Assembly (NCBI RefSeq): GCF_000812965.1
Contig: NZ_JSYN01000019.1
Span: 118,272 to 182,271 of the forward strand
DNA length: 64,000 nt
Origin: Pedobacter kyungheensis
GTDB taxonomy: Bacteria > Bacteroidota > Bacteroidia > Sphingobacteriales > Sphingobacteriaceae
Direction: 5' to 3'
A model generated the notes under the pieces. The model saw only the letters and a program-made list of their open reading frames with translations. It was not told the DNA's origin and did not search any database. The position numbers were made by a program, and so were the translations under genes. Below, one piece after another: positions 17,006-26,320 of the stretch (within the stretch, counting starts at the first letter, position 1; each line of letters opens with the position of its first letter).

Positions 17006-18604
17006 ATGAGAAATAATAAATTTAACAGGCTGTTACTTTTGGGCTTTTTGGGCCTTATGGCGACTGCTGCCTGTAAAAAGAGCAGTGTTACACCCGATGA
17101 GCCGGTTACGCCGACCGAAGTTACACCTCCAGGCACCCGCGAAGAGCTGACTAAGGATTCGATCTTTTTATATGCCAAAGAGCTGTATTACTGGAATACC
17201 TCTTTGCCCACTTACGAGACGTTTAAGCCGCGCAGCTTTAGCTCAAACGAGGCCGAGCTATATGCGGTAACCCAATATTCGAACGATCCTACAACGGGGA
17301 AACCTTACGAGTACGTAAGCGGTTCTGCAGAGCCAAAATATTCGTTTTTTGATTACACGGCAGCTACTACCGGAAAAACTGGAGCTTTAAAGGCGGATGT
17401 GAATGGTTCGGCAAACGATTATGGTTTTTCTATAAATTACAGCTCTACCGACGATTTGAGAGTGAAATATGTATATCCCAATTCTCCGGCAGCGCTGCAA
17501 GGGTTAACCCGTGGCTGCAGGATAACGAGCGTAAACGGCCGTACCAGTCTTACCTACAGCACTGCCAATGTAAGCTTCTTGTACGATGCTATTTTTGGAA
17601 CTAATCCCAGTGTAAGCATCAGTTTTACTGATTTAAACAATAATACTAAAAGCGTGGTGATCACCAGCGCTTCTTATACAGTCAACCCAATTTTATATAC
17701 GCATGTGTACACTGTTGGGGCTAAAAAGGTAGGGTATATTGTTTTTAACAGTTTTACCAACAATGCAACCGCTGGCTTAAACAGCGCTTTTGCGAATTTT
17801 GCCACACAAGGGGTAAGTGAGCTTATTGTCGATCTACGTTATAACGGTGGCGGGTATGTATCTACTGCAACGCAAATTATTAACCTGGCCGCACCAATTG
17901 CGCAAAACGGTAACATCATGTTTACCTCGTATTACAACAGCTATTTACAAAATATTACTACCGCGCAGCGTAAAGCTTCTATTTTGGCTCATCAGCCTTT
18001 ATTAGATGACGCAGGTAAATTGCAGACTTTTACCTCGGGAGTTAACGGAAAATATGCTACATACGCCGATTTAAATTACTCGGCAAGCTCTGCCGATAAT
18101 ATCGAGCGTTTTGCAAAATCAGGTAACCTGGCATTAAGCCGGATTTATTTTATTGTAACCGGCTCTACAGCTTCCGCAAGTGAGTTAACCATTAATAGCT
18201 TAAAGCCGGTAATAGATGTAAAACTGATTGGTAAAACGACTTATGGTAAACCAGTGGGTTTCTTTCCGATCAGGATTGATAAACTGGATATGTATATTCC
18301 CGAATTTGAAACCAAGAACCAGGCCGGTGTTGGCGGATATTATTCTGGTTTAACTGTTGATAAAGATGCTTATGAAGACTATAAAAAGGATTGGGGTGAT
18401 GAAACCGAAACTTATTTATATTATGCATTGGCCTATGCCAACACAGGTGCTTTCCCACTTACGGCACCAAAAACTGCCAGTTTAAAAACAAGCACTTTGC
18501 CGCTATCTTCAACCTTATCAACCGAAGAGATTAAATCTGTTGATATGCGGTTAGATCCGAATGGGTTTAAAGGAATGATTATGACCCCACACAGGAAAAT
18601 GTAA
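17006..18604 (+). CDS. S41 family peptidase lipoprotein
   Basis: A 532-residue surface or periplasmic serine protease. The start giving MRNNKFNRLL is chosen because it opens a lipoprotein signal ending in LMATAAC (Cys23); an ATG five codons upstream is the alternative. After a Pro/Thr linker and a capping region comes a PDZ-like domain (KYVYPNSPAALQGLTRGCRI, about 155-175), then the C-terminal-processing-peptidase core: VGYIVFNSF, LIVDLRYNGGGYV and the active-site GSTASASE segment (386-393), where the serine lies. Substrate unknown. It is followed by a strong bidirectional terminator. Confidence 0.9.
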   Translation: MRNNKFNRLLLLGFLGLMATAACKKSSVTPDEPVTPTEVTPPGTREELTKDSIFLYAKELYYWNTSLPTYETFKPRSFSSNEAELYAVTQYSNDPTTGKPYEYVSGSAEPKYSFFDYTAATTGKTGALKADVNGSANDYGFSINYSSTDDLRVKYVYPNSPAALQGLTRGCRITSVNGRTSLTYSTANVSFLYDAIFGTNPSVSISFTDLNNNTKSVVITSASYTVNPILYTHVYTVGAKKVGYIVFNSFTNNATAGLNSAFANFATQGVSELIVDLRYNGGGYVSTATQIINLAAPIAQNGNIMFTSYYNSYLQNITTAQRKASILAHQPLLDDAGKLQTFTSGVNGKYATYADLNYSASSADNIERFAKSGNLALSRIYFIVTGSTASASELTINSLKPVIDVKLIGKTTYGKPVGFFPIRIDKLDMYIPEFETKNQAGVGGYYSGLTVDKDAYEDYKKDWGDETETYLYYALAYANTGAFPLTAPKTASLKTSTLPLSSTLSTEEIKSVDMRLDPNGFKGMIMTPHRKM

Positions 18605-18622
18605 AAGATTGATTCGATAAAT

Positions 18623-18668
18623 AAAAAAAGCGCGGTTAACTTAAATGATTAACCGCGCTTTTTTTTTG
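18623..18668. terminator. Bidirectional intrinsic terminator
   Basis: A 17-bp stem: an A7 run plus GCGCGGTTAA (18623-18639) pairs with TTAACCGCGC plus a T7 run (18649-18665), loop CTTAAATGA. It serves the S41 gene and the convergent lipoprotein gene. Confidence 0.93.
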
Positions 18669-18680
18669 TATGCTAAAAAG

Positions 18681-19283
18681 CTACAACAATATCTTACTGC
18701 TGATATCTTTATTGATGGTAATATAACCCGGATATTTAAATGGTGTGTTGCCTAACATAAAAGTCGGCTTAATTTTAATGGTTAATAAACCCAGTTTTTC
18801 ATCTTTAGCTGATGATCCTTTTTGTGCAGCTTTTACAATGTCGTTAAATATATTGCCGTTTGATACCAGGCCATAAATATTGCTTACCAGTTGCACCGGA
18901 ACAGTTACGGTTTGGCCTTGTGCAATGCTTACCGTTTGATTAACCAAGCCTTCGGCTAAATCGGTATTGTTTACCAGGATTTTATATTCGAACTGGTTTA
19001 TGGCTGCCAGGTTGCTGGATGGATTGCTGATTTCTAAATTTAGGTTGGCCTTTAAAGGGATATCTTTGCGCAATAAACCCAATGCTACGCCCGGCAGGCT
19101 GCCAAGACTAAAACTTTGCTGGTCCATTAATTTCTTTACATCGGTGCCCGCAATAGATACCTGCTGAACGCCTGTAATTTTGTAGGTGCAGTTTTCCAGC
19201 GCTTTTATTTGCTGCGCCTGTTTATTAATGCCACAACCGAATACGGTGGTTACAAACAGGCAAATCATTAGTATGTTTTTCAT
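18681..19283 (-). CDS. LEA type 2-like lipoprotein
   Basis: About 200 residues. The ATG giving MKNILMICLF opens a lipoprotein signal ending in TVFGC; an ATG three codons upstream is possible. The body has the water-stress/hypersensitive (LEA-2) style: LKANLNLEISNPSSNLAAINQF is the strand-turn segment in which a conserved Asn-Pro occurs, followed by regular beta strands. LEA-2 proteins of this kind occur widely in Bacteroidota envelopes; the role is unknown. Confidence 0.65.
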   Translation of the reverse strand: MKNILMICLFVTTVFGCGINKQAQQIKALENCTYKITGVQQVSIAGTDVKKLMDQQSFSLGSLPGVALGLLRKDIPLKANLNLEISNPSSNLAAINQFEYKILVNNTDLAEGLVNQTVSIAQGQTVTVPVQLVSNIYGLVSNGNIFNDIVKAAQKGSSAKDEKLGLLTIKIKPTFMLGNTPFKYPGYITINKDISSKILL

Positions 19284-19425
19284 GTTAATCATAACGCCAA
19301 AATAATAAAACTATTTTATTTGGCTTAATTGTTGAAACGGTTAAATGAGTTAACTGTTTTCTTCCCCTATACAAAGAGCCAGTTACCTGATTTTTATACT
19401 GCATGTGAATTAACCCTATTTACAG

Positions 19426-19433
19426 TAATTTTG
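19426..19433 (+). promoter_or_regulatory. Possible -7 box of GNAT gene
   Basis: TAATTTTG fits TAnnTTTG and ends 14 bases before the GNAT start. No convincing -33 TTTG was seen. Confidence 0.4.
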
Positions 19434-19447
19434 AAAGAAAAACAGTT

Positions 19448-19930
19448 ATGTCCATTACAGTGAGGAAAATTGTTGCAGAAGATGATGCGGCTGCGGCAGA
19501 AATGATCAGAACAATTTTGCGCGAATTTAAGATAGACCGTCCGGGTACGGTTTATACTGATCCGACAACCGATCACTTATCCAAATTATTTGAGCACCCT
19601 GAATCGGCTTACTGGATTGCCGAAGAAGATGGAGAAATATTAGGTGGCTGTGGCATTTATCCCACCTCAGGTTTACCCGAAGGTTGTGTAGAACTGGTGA
19701 AACTTTATACTGCGGCATCGGCCAGGGGAAAAGGGATAGGTAAAATGCTGATGCAAAAAAGTATCGAATCGGCACAGCATTTTGGCTACAATGAAGTTTA
19801 CCTCGAATCATTCCCTGAGTTAACCACGGCCATCAGTATGTATAAAAAAGCAGGCTTTATAACCCTTCCAGCTCCTCTGGGCAATTCAGGTCACTTTGCC
19901 TGTAATGTTTGGATGCTCTTGGTACTGTAG
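19448..19930 (+). CDS. GNAT family N-acetyltransferase
   Basis: A 160-residue acetyltransferase. The acetyl-CoA pyrophosphate loop RGKGIGK (93-99) follows the strand VELVKLYT, and the C-terminal strand YLESFPELTTAISMYKKAGF is the typical GNAT motif B. The acceptor substrate cannot be told from the sequence. Single gene, with a repeat-rich region after it. Confidence 0.92.
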   Translation: MSITVRKIVAEDDAAAAEMIRTILREFKIDRPGTVYTDPTTDHLSKLFEHPESAYWIAEEDGEILGGCGIYPTSGLPEGCVELVKLYTAASARGKGIGKMLMQKSIESAQHFGYNEVYLESFPELTTAISMYKKAGFITLPAPLGNSGHFACNVWMLLVL

Positions 19931-20130
19931 GTTGGTTAATCGTTGAAACTGGTTAATCGGTTAATTGTTTGCAACTTTATAATAGGTTAATTGTTGGAAC
20001 TGGTTAATCGGTTAACTGTCTTGCAACTCTATAATTGATTAATTGTTGAAACTGGTTAACTGTAGATACTCATACAATTAACCAGTTAACCGATTTGTAC
20101 AGTTAACCAAATACATCAGTTAACCAACTA
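19931..20130. repeat. GGTTAAT-type low-complexity dyad region
   Basis: About 200 bases made of degenerate GGTTAATCG/TTGAAACTGG units on the left and their complements (CAGTTAACCGATT) on the right, so the region can fold into a long imperfect hairpin. A shorter relative lies at 24541-24625. It fills the space between the convergent GNAT and receptor genes. Confidence 0.65.
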
Positions 20131-20131
20131 A

Positions 20132-22549
20132 TTAGTTGCCTCCCACACGGTTTTCTTCCTCACGGGTACCTGTACTTCTGTTGCGTGCGGTTTTAATTTT
20201 CATATTACCGAATTTGTAAGTGAAACTCAGGTTTACCCTCCGACTTTCCCACTCATTTTTCCAGTAGGTTTTAATGTTATTGTATTCGAGGTTAGCCCTG
20301 AAGGCACTGGTGTTAAAAATATCATTCACTTTTAAGGCCAGCGTTGCATTCTTGTTCCAGAATAATTTTTTTGCGCCGATATTGAGCTGATAGCTGCCCA
20401 GGCTGTGAAAAAGACCCGAAACAGATGGCGAATCGTAATAAGCATAAGTGGTTAAGCTATAATTTTTAGGCAAGGTAATGGTGTTGTCCATCATTACCGA
20501 CCAGTTCCACGAAAAAGCATTAAAGCCATTGCCCTGCACAGCAGATTGTGTGCGGTTAAAACCAGCCGAAACTTCGGTATTGTTGTTCCACCATTTGGTG
20601 ATATCAATCGGGCTTCCGGTTGCCATGTAAAAATTGGTGGTACGGTTCAGGTTTTCTGGTCTCGAAATACTTTCTTTAGTTGCATCGTTCTGATAAACCA
20701 CTTCCCACATCGATCCGTTATTTACCGAATAACTTAAAGTTAACACCCTAAAACTTTTGAGCGAATAATTCAATTGGAAACTATTGGCATAAGAAGGTTG
20801 CAGCAAGGGATTACCCTGTAAAGCAGTATAAGGATCGCTGTAAAAAGTAAATGGATTTAAACTTCGATACGATGGTCGGTTGATGCTTTTGCGGTAAGCA
20901 GCGGTAACCAGGTTGTTCGAATCAATTTTGAAGGATACAAAAACGGTTGGGAAAAGCTTCCAGTACTTTCTGTCAATTAAAGTGCTGGTGCCCGATGATG
21001 TACCCTTACCCAGTGTTTGCTCTGCACGAAGGCCTGCCTTAATCTGGATGTTTTTAAAGCTTTGATCTAAAGAAAGGTAAGCCGCATTAATGTTCTCGCG
21101 GTATAAGAACTGGTTGGTACGACGGGGATCGTTAATCCATCCTGCTGTTTTTAAGGAGTCGAAACGCACATCGCTTTCCGATTTTACCCAGCTGCTTTTC
21201 CAGCCCGTTTCCATTTTTAAGGTTTTGTTAAAGTTTAGGGTATAATCGGCTTTTACCGAATAGATAGCAACATTACCCATGCCCATATTGCGTAAATCGA
21301 TAGGGTTGCCCATTACGTTATCATTTACATCAAAATAGGTGTTGGTGAACGTTTCGTTTTTGCTGTTATCGTACCGAACGTAATCGGCATCGAAACCAAG
21401 CTCGCCACCCAGACTATCGGTTTTATAGCGGTAGTTCAGGTTAAAGGCATGGTTCTTCTCTGTATTGGATTGTGGATTAAACATTTCGGTAGACCCCATT
21501 TTTGCCCCTGTAGCACTGTAATTAATAGAGTTGCTGTTTACTTTGGTTTCTTCGGGTGCAGTAAATCCCTTAACCATTACGCCTAAGGTATGTTTATCAT
21601 TGATAAAATAATCGGCACCGGTAGAGTAATTAAGGCTATTGGTAATGGGATGCCAGAAATTAAGCTGGTTATATTGTTCGGCGCCAATGGTGCGGTTTAA
21701 GGTTAAGCGGTTGTAAGAATTATAATGTCCGGCGTTTAGGCGCAGGTAGGTACTCACTTTACCGATATTGTAATTGAGGTTGGTACCGGCGTTCACTTTC
21801 TCGTACCTGCCGTAGCCACCGCCAAGGTTCATGTTGCCGTTAAAACCCTGCATGCTGTTTCTTTTCAGTTTAATATTGATAATTCCTGCAGTACCTGCCG
21901 CATCAAAAGAAGCAGGTGGGTTCGAAATCAGTTCGATTTTACTCAGTACCGTTGCAGGCAGCGATTTCAGATAGGTGGTTAATTCCTGACCGCTCATGTA
22001 GCTCATCTTGCCATCAATCATCACATTAATGCCGCTTTTACCTTTCAGCACAATATTATCGTCCTTATCCAGCTTTACGCCCGGCGACCGGCTGATGACT
22101 TCCAATGCATTGTCGCCGGCAGTATTCATCTGTTCTACATTTACAATAACGCGATCGGCTTTTTGGTCGATAACCGGCATTTTGGAAATGATATTCACCT
22201 CTTTTAAGTTCTGGCTGTGATCGGCTAAAATAAGTGCAGGGATCCGAACAGCAGCTGCCTTTACTTCAAAAGGAGCCGATTGGTTTTTTTGGTAACCCAT
22301 CATCAGTGTCTTAATCAGATAACGGCCCGCTTTAACATTGCTAAATTCGTATACACCTTGCTGATTGGTGGCCTGTAACGCAACTGAAGCCGAATCGGGC
22401 AGGTGGATCAGGGCAACTGAGGCATAATCTAATGGCTTATTGCTTTTGTCGGTTATTGTTCCCGATATTTTGTTGTTTTGTGCCCAGGCTGTTTGAATGC
22501 CTGAAATCAGTACTATAAAAAGAGCAGTTTTAAATATGCGGTTCATCAT
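20132..22549 (-). CDS. Outer-membrane beta-barrel receptor (TonB-dependent-like)
   Basis: An 805-residue outer-membrane protein. A signal peptide (about 1-23, ending TAWA) is followed by a carboxypeptidase-regulatory-like beta-sandwich (NKISGTITDKSNKPLDYASV, about 26-110), a plug domain (about 130-230; NVMIDGKMSYMSGQEL and SFDAAGTAGIINIKL), and a long C-terminal barrel of the OMP_b-brl_3 type. The final segment before the stop is basic and Asn/Arg rich rather than ending in an aromatic residue. Ligand unknown. It is divergent from a LytS-type histidine kinase (about 210 bases between starts), so the two-component pair may control it. Confidence 0.88.
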   Translation of the reverse strand: MMNRIFKTALFIVLISGIQTAWAQNNKISGTITDKSNKPLDYASVALIHLPDSASVALQATNQQGVYEFSNVKAGRYLIKTLMMGYQKNQSAPFEVKAAAVRIPALILADHSQNLKEVNIISKMPVIDQKADRVIVNVEQMNTAGDNALEVISRSPGVKLDKDDNIVLKGKSGINVMIDGKMSYMSGQELTTYLKSLPATVLSKIELISNPPASFDAAGTAGIINIKLKRNSMQGFNGNMNLGGGYGRYEKVNAGTNLNYNIGKVSTYLRLNAGHYNSYNRLTLNRTIGAEQYNQLNFWHPITNSLNYSTGADYFINDKHTLGVMVKGFTAPEETKVNSNSINYSATGAKMGSTEMFNPQSNTEKNHAFNLNYRYKTDSLGGELGFDADYVRYDNSKNETFTNTYFDVNDNVMGNPIDLRNMGMGNVAIYSVKADYTLNFNKTLKMETGWKSSWVKSESDVRFDSLKTAGWINDPRRTNQFLYRENINAAYLSLDQSFKNIQIKAGLRAEQTLGKGTSSGTSTLIDRKYWKLFPTVFVSFKIDSNNLVTAAYRKSINRPSYRSLNPFTFYSDPYTALQGNPLLQPSYANSFQLNYSLKSFRVLTLSYSVNNGSMWEVVYQNDATKESISRPENLNRTTNFYMATGSPIDITKWWNNNTEVSAGFNRTQSAVQGNGFNAFSWNWSVMMDNTITLPKNYSLTTYAYYDSPSVSGLFHSLGSYQLNIGAKKLFWNKNATLALKVNDIFNTSAFRANLEYNNIKTYWKNEWESRRVNLSFTYKFGNMKIKTARNRSTGTREEENRVGGN

Positions 22550-22756
22550 GGGGTTTGTTTTATAATTTGATGTTCCAAAGATGCAGTGGCTGCTGTGGCC
22601 AGCAAATTATATCATCCCAACCACCCAAAATATTATCCCAACGGGTTTTAGCAACTGAAACAGCTTTCGTACTAAAAAAACAGGGTTTGGGATAAATATT
22701 TACTGGTTTGGCATAAGAAAATAGGTGGTTAAAAATGCTTTGTATAGTTTTAGGGC

Positions 22757-23764
22757 ATGAAAACATTAAAAACGGTTACACTACATATACTTTGCTGGGT
22801 ACTGGTTCTGGGTTATTTTTACGGTGGCTCGCTCATACAAGGCATTACTTTAAGAGAATCGGCCTTTAGTATCTCCATGAACTTTATACAGATCATTGAA
22901 TTTTACATTTGCTACCTGTGGGTATATCCGCATTTTTTGAAAAAAGGTAAAACCCCTCAGTTAATTGGGGGCATTGTACTTACCATTGCCATATTTATTG
23001 CTTTAAGATATCTGATTGAAGAAGTTCTGTATTTAAAATGGTTCGGTATTCATAACTATGCAGATGGTACAACAGCCTGGCACTACATTTCTGATAACAT
23101 TTACTGGAGTTTAGCCTATATAGTGGTGCCCGCTGCGGTTTATGGTATCGAACAGAGTTTTAAATCTGAACAGGTAAACCGGAAACTTAAAGAAGAAGTG
23201 GTTAAAGCTGAACTTTCCTTTCTCAAATCGCAGATTAATCCGCATTTTTTGTACAATACTTTAAATTATGTGTATTCGCTGGCTATTCCCGTATCGGATA
23301 AACTGGCCAACGCGGTTTTACGTTTATCTGATTTGATGCGCTATACCTTAAACGATAGCCCGGATGGAAAAGTGAGCTTAGATAAAGAGGTAGGCTATTT
23401 GGAAAGTTATGTCGAACTGTTTAAAATGCGTTTCGAGCCCAATTTCTTTGTGAGTTTTAGCACAGAGGGGATTAGCGATCAGAAAATTGCTTCGTTGATC
23501 TTAATTCCTTTTGTTGAAAATGCTTTTAAACACGGGGTGGTAAACGATGAAAAGCAACCCGTGCGCATTAAACTTAAAGTGCAACAAAAACGCCTGAGTT
23601 TTGAGGTGAGCAATAAGATTAGTCATGCGCAAAAAGACCATAGCAGTGGGGTGGGCATGGTAAATGTACACCGCAGATTAGATCTCATTTACCCTGACCA
23701 ACACGAATTGCTGATTTCTAATAACGGCAATACCTATAAAAGTACCTTGATTTTGAATCTCTAG
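22757..23764 (+). CDS. LytS/YehU-type sensor histidine kinase
   Basis: A 335-residue membrane kinase. Four membrane helices (near 8-26, 40-58, 68-88, 115-133) form the N-terminal sensor. The His_kinase domain has the phosphoacceptor in QINPHFLYNTLN (His163), and the C-terminal ATPase domain has the N-box FVENAFKHGV and a GVGMVNVHRRLDL G-box. This is the LytS-type layout without a periplasmic sensor domain. The signal is unknown. The response regulator starts 47 bases downstream. Confidence 0.93.
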   Translation: MKTLKTVTLHILCWVLVLGYFYGGSLIQGITLRESAFSISMNFIQIIEFYICYLWVYPHFLKKGKTPQLIGGIVLTIAIFIALRYLIEEVLYLKWFGIHNYADGTTAWHYISDNIYWSLAYIVVPAAVYGIEQSFKSEQVNRKLKEEVVKAELSFLKSQINPHFLYNTLNYVYSLAIPVSDKLANAVLRLSDLMRYTLNDSPDGKVSLDKEVGYLESYVELFKMRFEPNFFVSFSTEGISDQKIASLILIPFVENAFKHGVVNDEKQPVRIKLKVQQKRLSFEVSNKISHAQKDHSSGVGMVNVHRRLDLIYPDQHELLISNNGNTYKSTLILNL

Positions 23765-23811
23765 CAGATAATTAGTATCATTGAAATTATTACCTAAACC
23801 CTAAGCCCAAC

Positions 23812-24540
23812 ATGATCCGTTGCCTTGCTGTTGATGATGAATCTTACGCCTCAGATATTATTGCGTCCTTTATCAATAAAACCCCTTTTCTTGAATTGGT
23901 TGGAACCACTTCCAATGCCTTTGAGGCGCTGAATATGGTGCAGGAAGGTAAGGTTGATCTGGTTTTTCTTGATATCCAGATGCCTGAATTAACCGGGATC
24001 CAGTTTTTAAAGATTTGTGGAGGCAAATGCAAAGTGATTTTAACTACAGCATATCCCGAATATGCGTTGGAGGGCTTTGAACTCGATGTGGTTGATTACC
24101 TGCTTAAGCCCATTTCTTACGAGCGGTTTTATAAAGCAGCCTCAAAAGCGCAGCAAATTATAAATCCGGTACCAGTGGTTCAACCTGAAATGATACAACA
24201 GGTGGCGCCAGGCAACGACTTTATTTTTATCAAAGGCGATACCAAGAATAAATTTATCAAAGTAAACTACGATGATATTTTATACATAGAAGGACTTAAA
24301 AACTATGTTTCGGTGTACACTGCCACACAGCGGATTATTACCTACCAGGCCCTGCGCGAGCTGGAAACACAATTGCCCAAACCACCCTTTTACCGCATCC
24401 ATAAATCGTACATCATTTCGATCGAGAAGATTAAAATGATTGATGGTAATACGGTTTTTATTAATAATGAAGCCATTCCTGTTGGCGAAACCTATAAAGA
24501 AGAGTTTTTTAAGGTGATCAGGGAAGGGAAGAAGGGGTAG
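23812..24540 (+). CDS. LytTR family response regulator
   Basis: A 242-residue regulator. The receiver domain (1-about 120) has the acidic pair DDE (8-10), phosphoacceptor Asp54 in VFLDIQMPE, and a conserved Lys near VVDYLLKPI. The C-terminal LytTR DNA-binding domain (about 135-235) has the FIFIKGDTKNKFIKV strand, ILYIEGLKNYV and FYRIHKSYIIS. It forms a two-component pair with the kinase just upstream; the likely target is the adjacent divergent receptor gene, by position only. Confidence 0.94.
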   Translation: MIRCLAVDDESYASDIIASFINKTPFLELVGTTSNAFEALNMVQEGKVDLVFLDIQMPELTGIQFLKICGGKCKVILTTAYPEYALEGFELDVVDYLLKPISYERFYKAASKAQQIINPVPVVQPEMIQQVAPGNDFIFIKGDTKNKFIKVNYDDILYIEGLKNYVSVYTATQRIITYQALRELETQLPKPPFYRIHKSYIISIEKIKMIDGNTVFINNEAIPVGETYKEEFFKVIREGKKG

Positions 24541-24625
24541 GTTAACTGTATAAATCGGTTAACTGGTTAATTGTTATGATGAACTTACAGTTAACCAGTT
24601 TCAGCAATTAACCGATTAACCAATT
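24541..24625. repeat. GGTTAAC-type dyad after response regulator
   Basis: Degenerate GTTAACTG/GGTTAATTG units pair with CAGTTAACC/CAATTAACCG units to the right, like the 19931-20130 region. A short related piece (CAGTTTAAACAATTAACCG) lies near 24745. Confidence 0.55.
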
Positions 24626-24845
24626 ACGATTGTTCCATTGCTAAATTGTTCGATTGTAGGGATTGACCTCCAATTCAGTATTTCCACCTTAATTTTCTTA
24701 ATCTCTTAATGGTAAAAATCTTTAAAGATTATCTCCAGGTGACCAGTTTAAACAATTAACCGATTAACCCCAGGAAGTGTGCATAAAATCTCCCGATTAT
24801 TTCTTTCTATTTTTTTAAGTTTGCTGCACAAAGATTAAATAGAAC

Positions 24846-25322
24846 ATGAGCATGCAAGAAACCAATTCGCTAAACCAGGTTGCCGAATTCCACACTACTT
24901 TTAAACACCCTATTCTCGAAAATCCGGTTATCCCTTCAAAGCAAAGGGCTAATTTGCGTATTTCGCTTTTGGCTGAGGAGTTAAAAGAATTGCAGGAAGC
25001 GGTAGAAAATGATGATTTGGTAGAAGTTGCCGATGCATTGTGCGATTTGCAGTACGTTTTGGCCGGTGCAATTCATGAATTTGGTTTGGGTGGAAAGTTT
25101 AAAACGTTATTTGACGAGGTACACCGCTCAAACATGAGTAAAGCCTGCAAAACCATCGAAGAGGCCGAAAATACCATTCAGTTCTATTTAGATAAAGACG
25201 GAACAGAATCTTATTACAAAGAAATCGACGGATTATTTCTAGTATTCCGCAAATCAGACGATAAAACGTTGAAATCCATCAACTATTCGCCTGCTGATTT
25301 AAAATCACATTTAATTTATTAA
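24846..25322 (+). CDS. MazG-like nucleotide pyrophosphohydrolase
   Basis: A 158-residue all-alpha NTP pyrophosphatase. The metal-binding pattern LLAEELKELQEAVENDDLVEVADALCDLQY carries the Glu-Glu-x-x-Glu and later Glu/Asp residues that hold Mg ions in the MazG/HisE superfamily. A C-terminal extension of about 60 residues follows. Substrate (a canonical or damaged dNTP) not determined. The alpha/beta hydrolase gene begins 3 bases after its stop, suggesting an operon. Confidence 0.85.
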   Translation: MSMQETNSLNQVAEFHTTFKHPILENPVIPSKQRANLRISLLAEELKELQEAVENDDLVEVADALCDLQYVLAGAIHEFGLGGKFKTLFDEVHRSNMSKACKTIEEAENTIQFYLDKDGTESYYKEIDGLFLVFRKSDDKTLKSINYSPADLKSHLIY

Positions 25323-25325
25323 GCT

Positions 25326-26177
25326 TTGAAAAGGCTAAAGCAGCTAATTGGCGATTTGAAGCAGCAACAGGGTAATCCCGATGCTGCTTTAATGCGCGAG
25401 TTTATTTTTTACTCGCCTAAAATGCCGCTACGCCTGCATCAGGAGCAGCTTATCGCCGAATCGAAGCAATTTAGTCTGCCCGTTTTCGATACCTATTTTA
25501 CCCGTTCCGAAATCAGCATCAATTGTTTTAGCTGGGGCAAAGGTAAAAGGAAAGTGTTGCTTACCCATGGCTGGGCTTCAAAAGCACTCGATTTTTACGA
25601 GCTTATTTTAGCCCTTTTAAAAAATGATGACCTGGAAGTGATCGCTTTTGATGCGCCGGGCAATGGGAGTTCTGTTTCGGAATTTTCGAACCTGATGCTC
25701 TATGCCGATTCGGTAAAATCAATTGCACTTAATTACGCACAGCCCGATGTGCTCATTGGTCACTCGCTGGGCGGAATGGCCAATGTTATTGCCGTGCAGG
25801 AGCTGGCTATACAACCACAATTGCTGGTTAGCATTGCTCCTTTAATCCGCCTGAAAGAGAATTTTGAGCAAAGTCTCGATTCGGTCAACATTGCCAGCCA
25901 AGACCAGGAAATTTTCTTTGCCAATTTTGAAAAAGAGTTCCCGGTTTCGGCCAGTTATTTTAACCTGAGCAGTTTATATAAGTTAAAAAACGAAACCAAT
26001 CACTTTCTGGCTTTCGATCCCGAAGACCATATTTCGCCCTATCCGTTTCTGAAAGAATTTCTAGATAAATACCCTGCTATCACCTCCAAATCATTCGAAA
26101 ATGTAGGGCATTATAAAATCCTTAAATCGGTTGAAGTAATCGAAGATATTACAAAACAGATTCAAGCTTTAAGTTAA
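25326..26177 (+). CDS. Alpha/beta hydrolase
   Basis: A 283-residue cytosolic hydrolase. The oxyanion motif THGWAS follows strand 3, the nucleophile elbow is GHSLGG (Ser in the centre), and NVGHYKILKS near the C-terminus carries the catalytic His. The reading frame begins with TTG; the next in-frame ATG is at codon 23, inside sequence that looks protein-coding, so the TTG start immediately after the MazG gene is preferred. Substrate unknown. Confidence 0.9.
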   Translation: MKRLKQLIGDLKQQQGNPDAALMREFIFYSPKMPLRLHQEQLIAESKQFSLPVFDTYFTRSEISINCFSWGKGKRKVLLTHGWASKALDFYELILALLKNDDLEVIAFDAPGNGSSVSEFSNLMLYADSVKSIALNYAQPDVLIGHSLGGMANVIAVQELAIQPQLLVSIAPLIRLKENFEQSLDSVNIASQDQEIFFANFEKEFPVSASYFNLSSLYKLKNETNHFLAFDPEDHISPYPFLKEFLDKYPAITSKSFENVGHYKILKSVEVIEDITKQIQALS

Positions 26178-26202
26178 TTTTTCTGTTTTTACTTTCATTA
26201 GT

Positions 26203-26320
26203 GCCACCTATGGTGTGATGGTTTCAAAGTAACTTTGATTTGACGCCACCCATGGTGGGAAGGTTTCAAAGTAGCTTTTATTTGTTGCCACCTACGGTGG
26301 GAAGGTTTCAAAGTAAAAAT
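26203..26320. repeat. 42-bp tandem repeat, about 2.8 units
   Basis: Units begin at 26203, 26245 and 26287 (GCCACC). Each has a small palindrome of the type CCACC-N3-GGTGG followed by GGTTTCAAAGTA; unit one also has the perfect palindrome TCAAAGT-A-ACTTTGA (26224-26238). Confidence 0.8.

Noticed and set aside
26203..26320. Possible small CRISPR array
   Set aside because: Units are contiguous with no variable spacers, and no cas genes are near.
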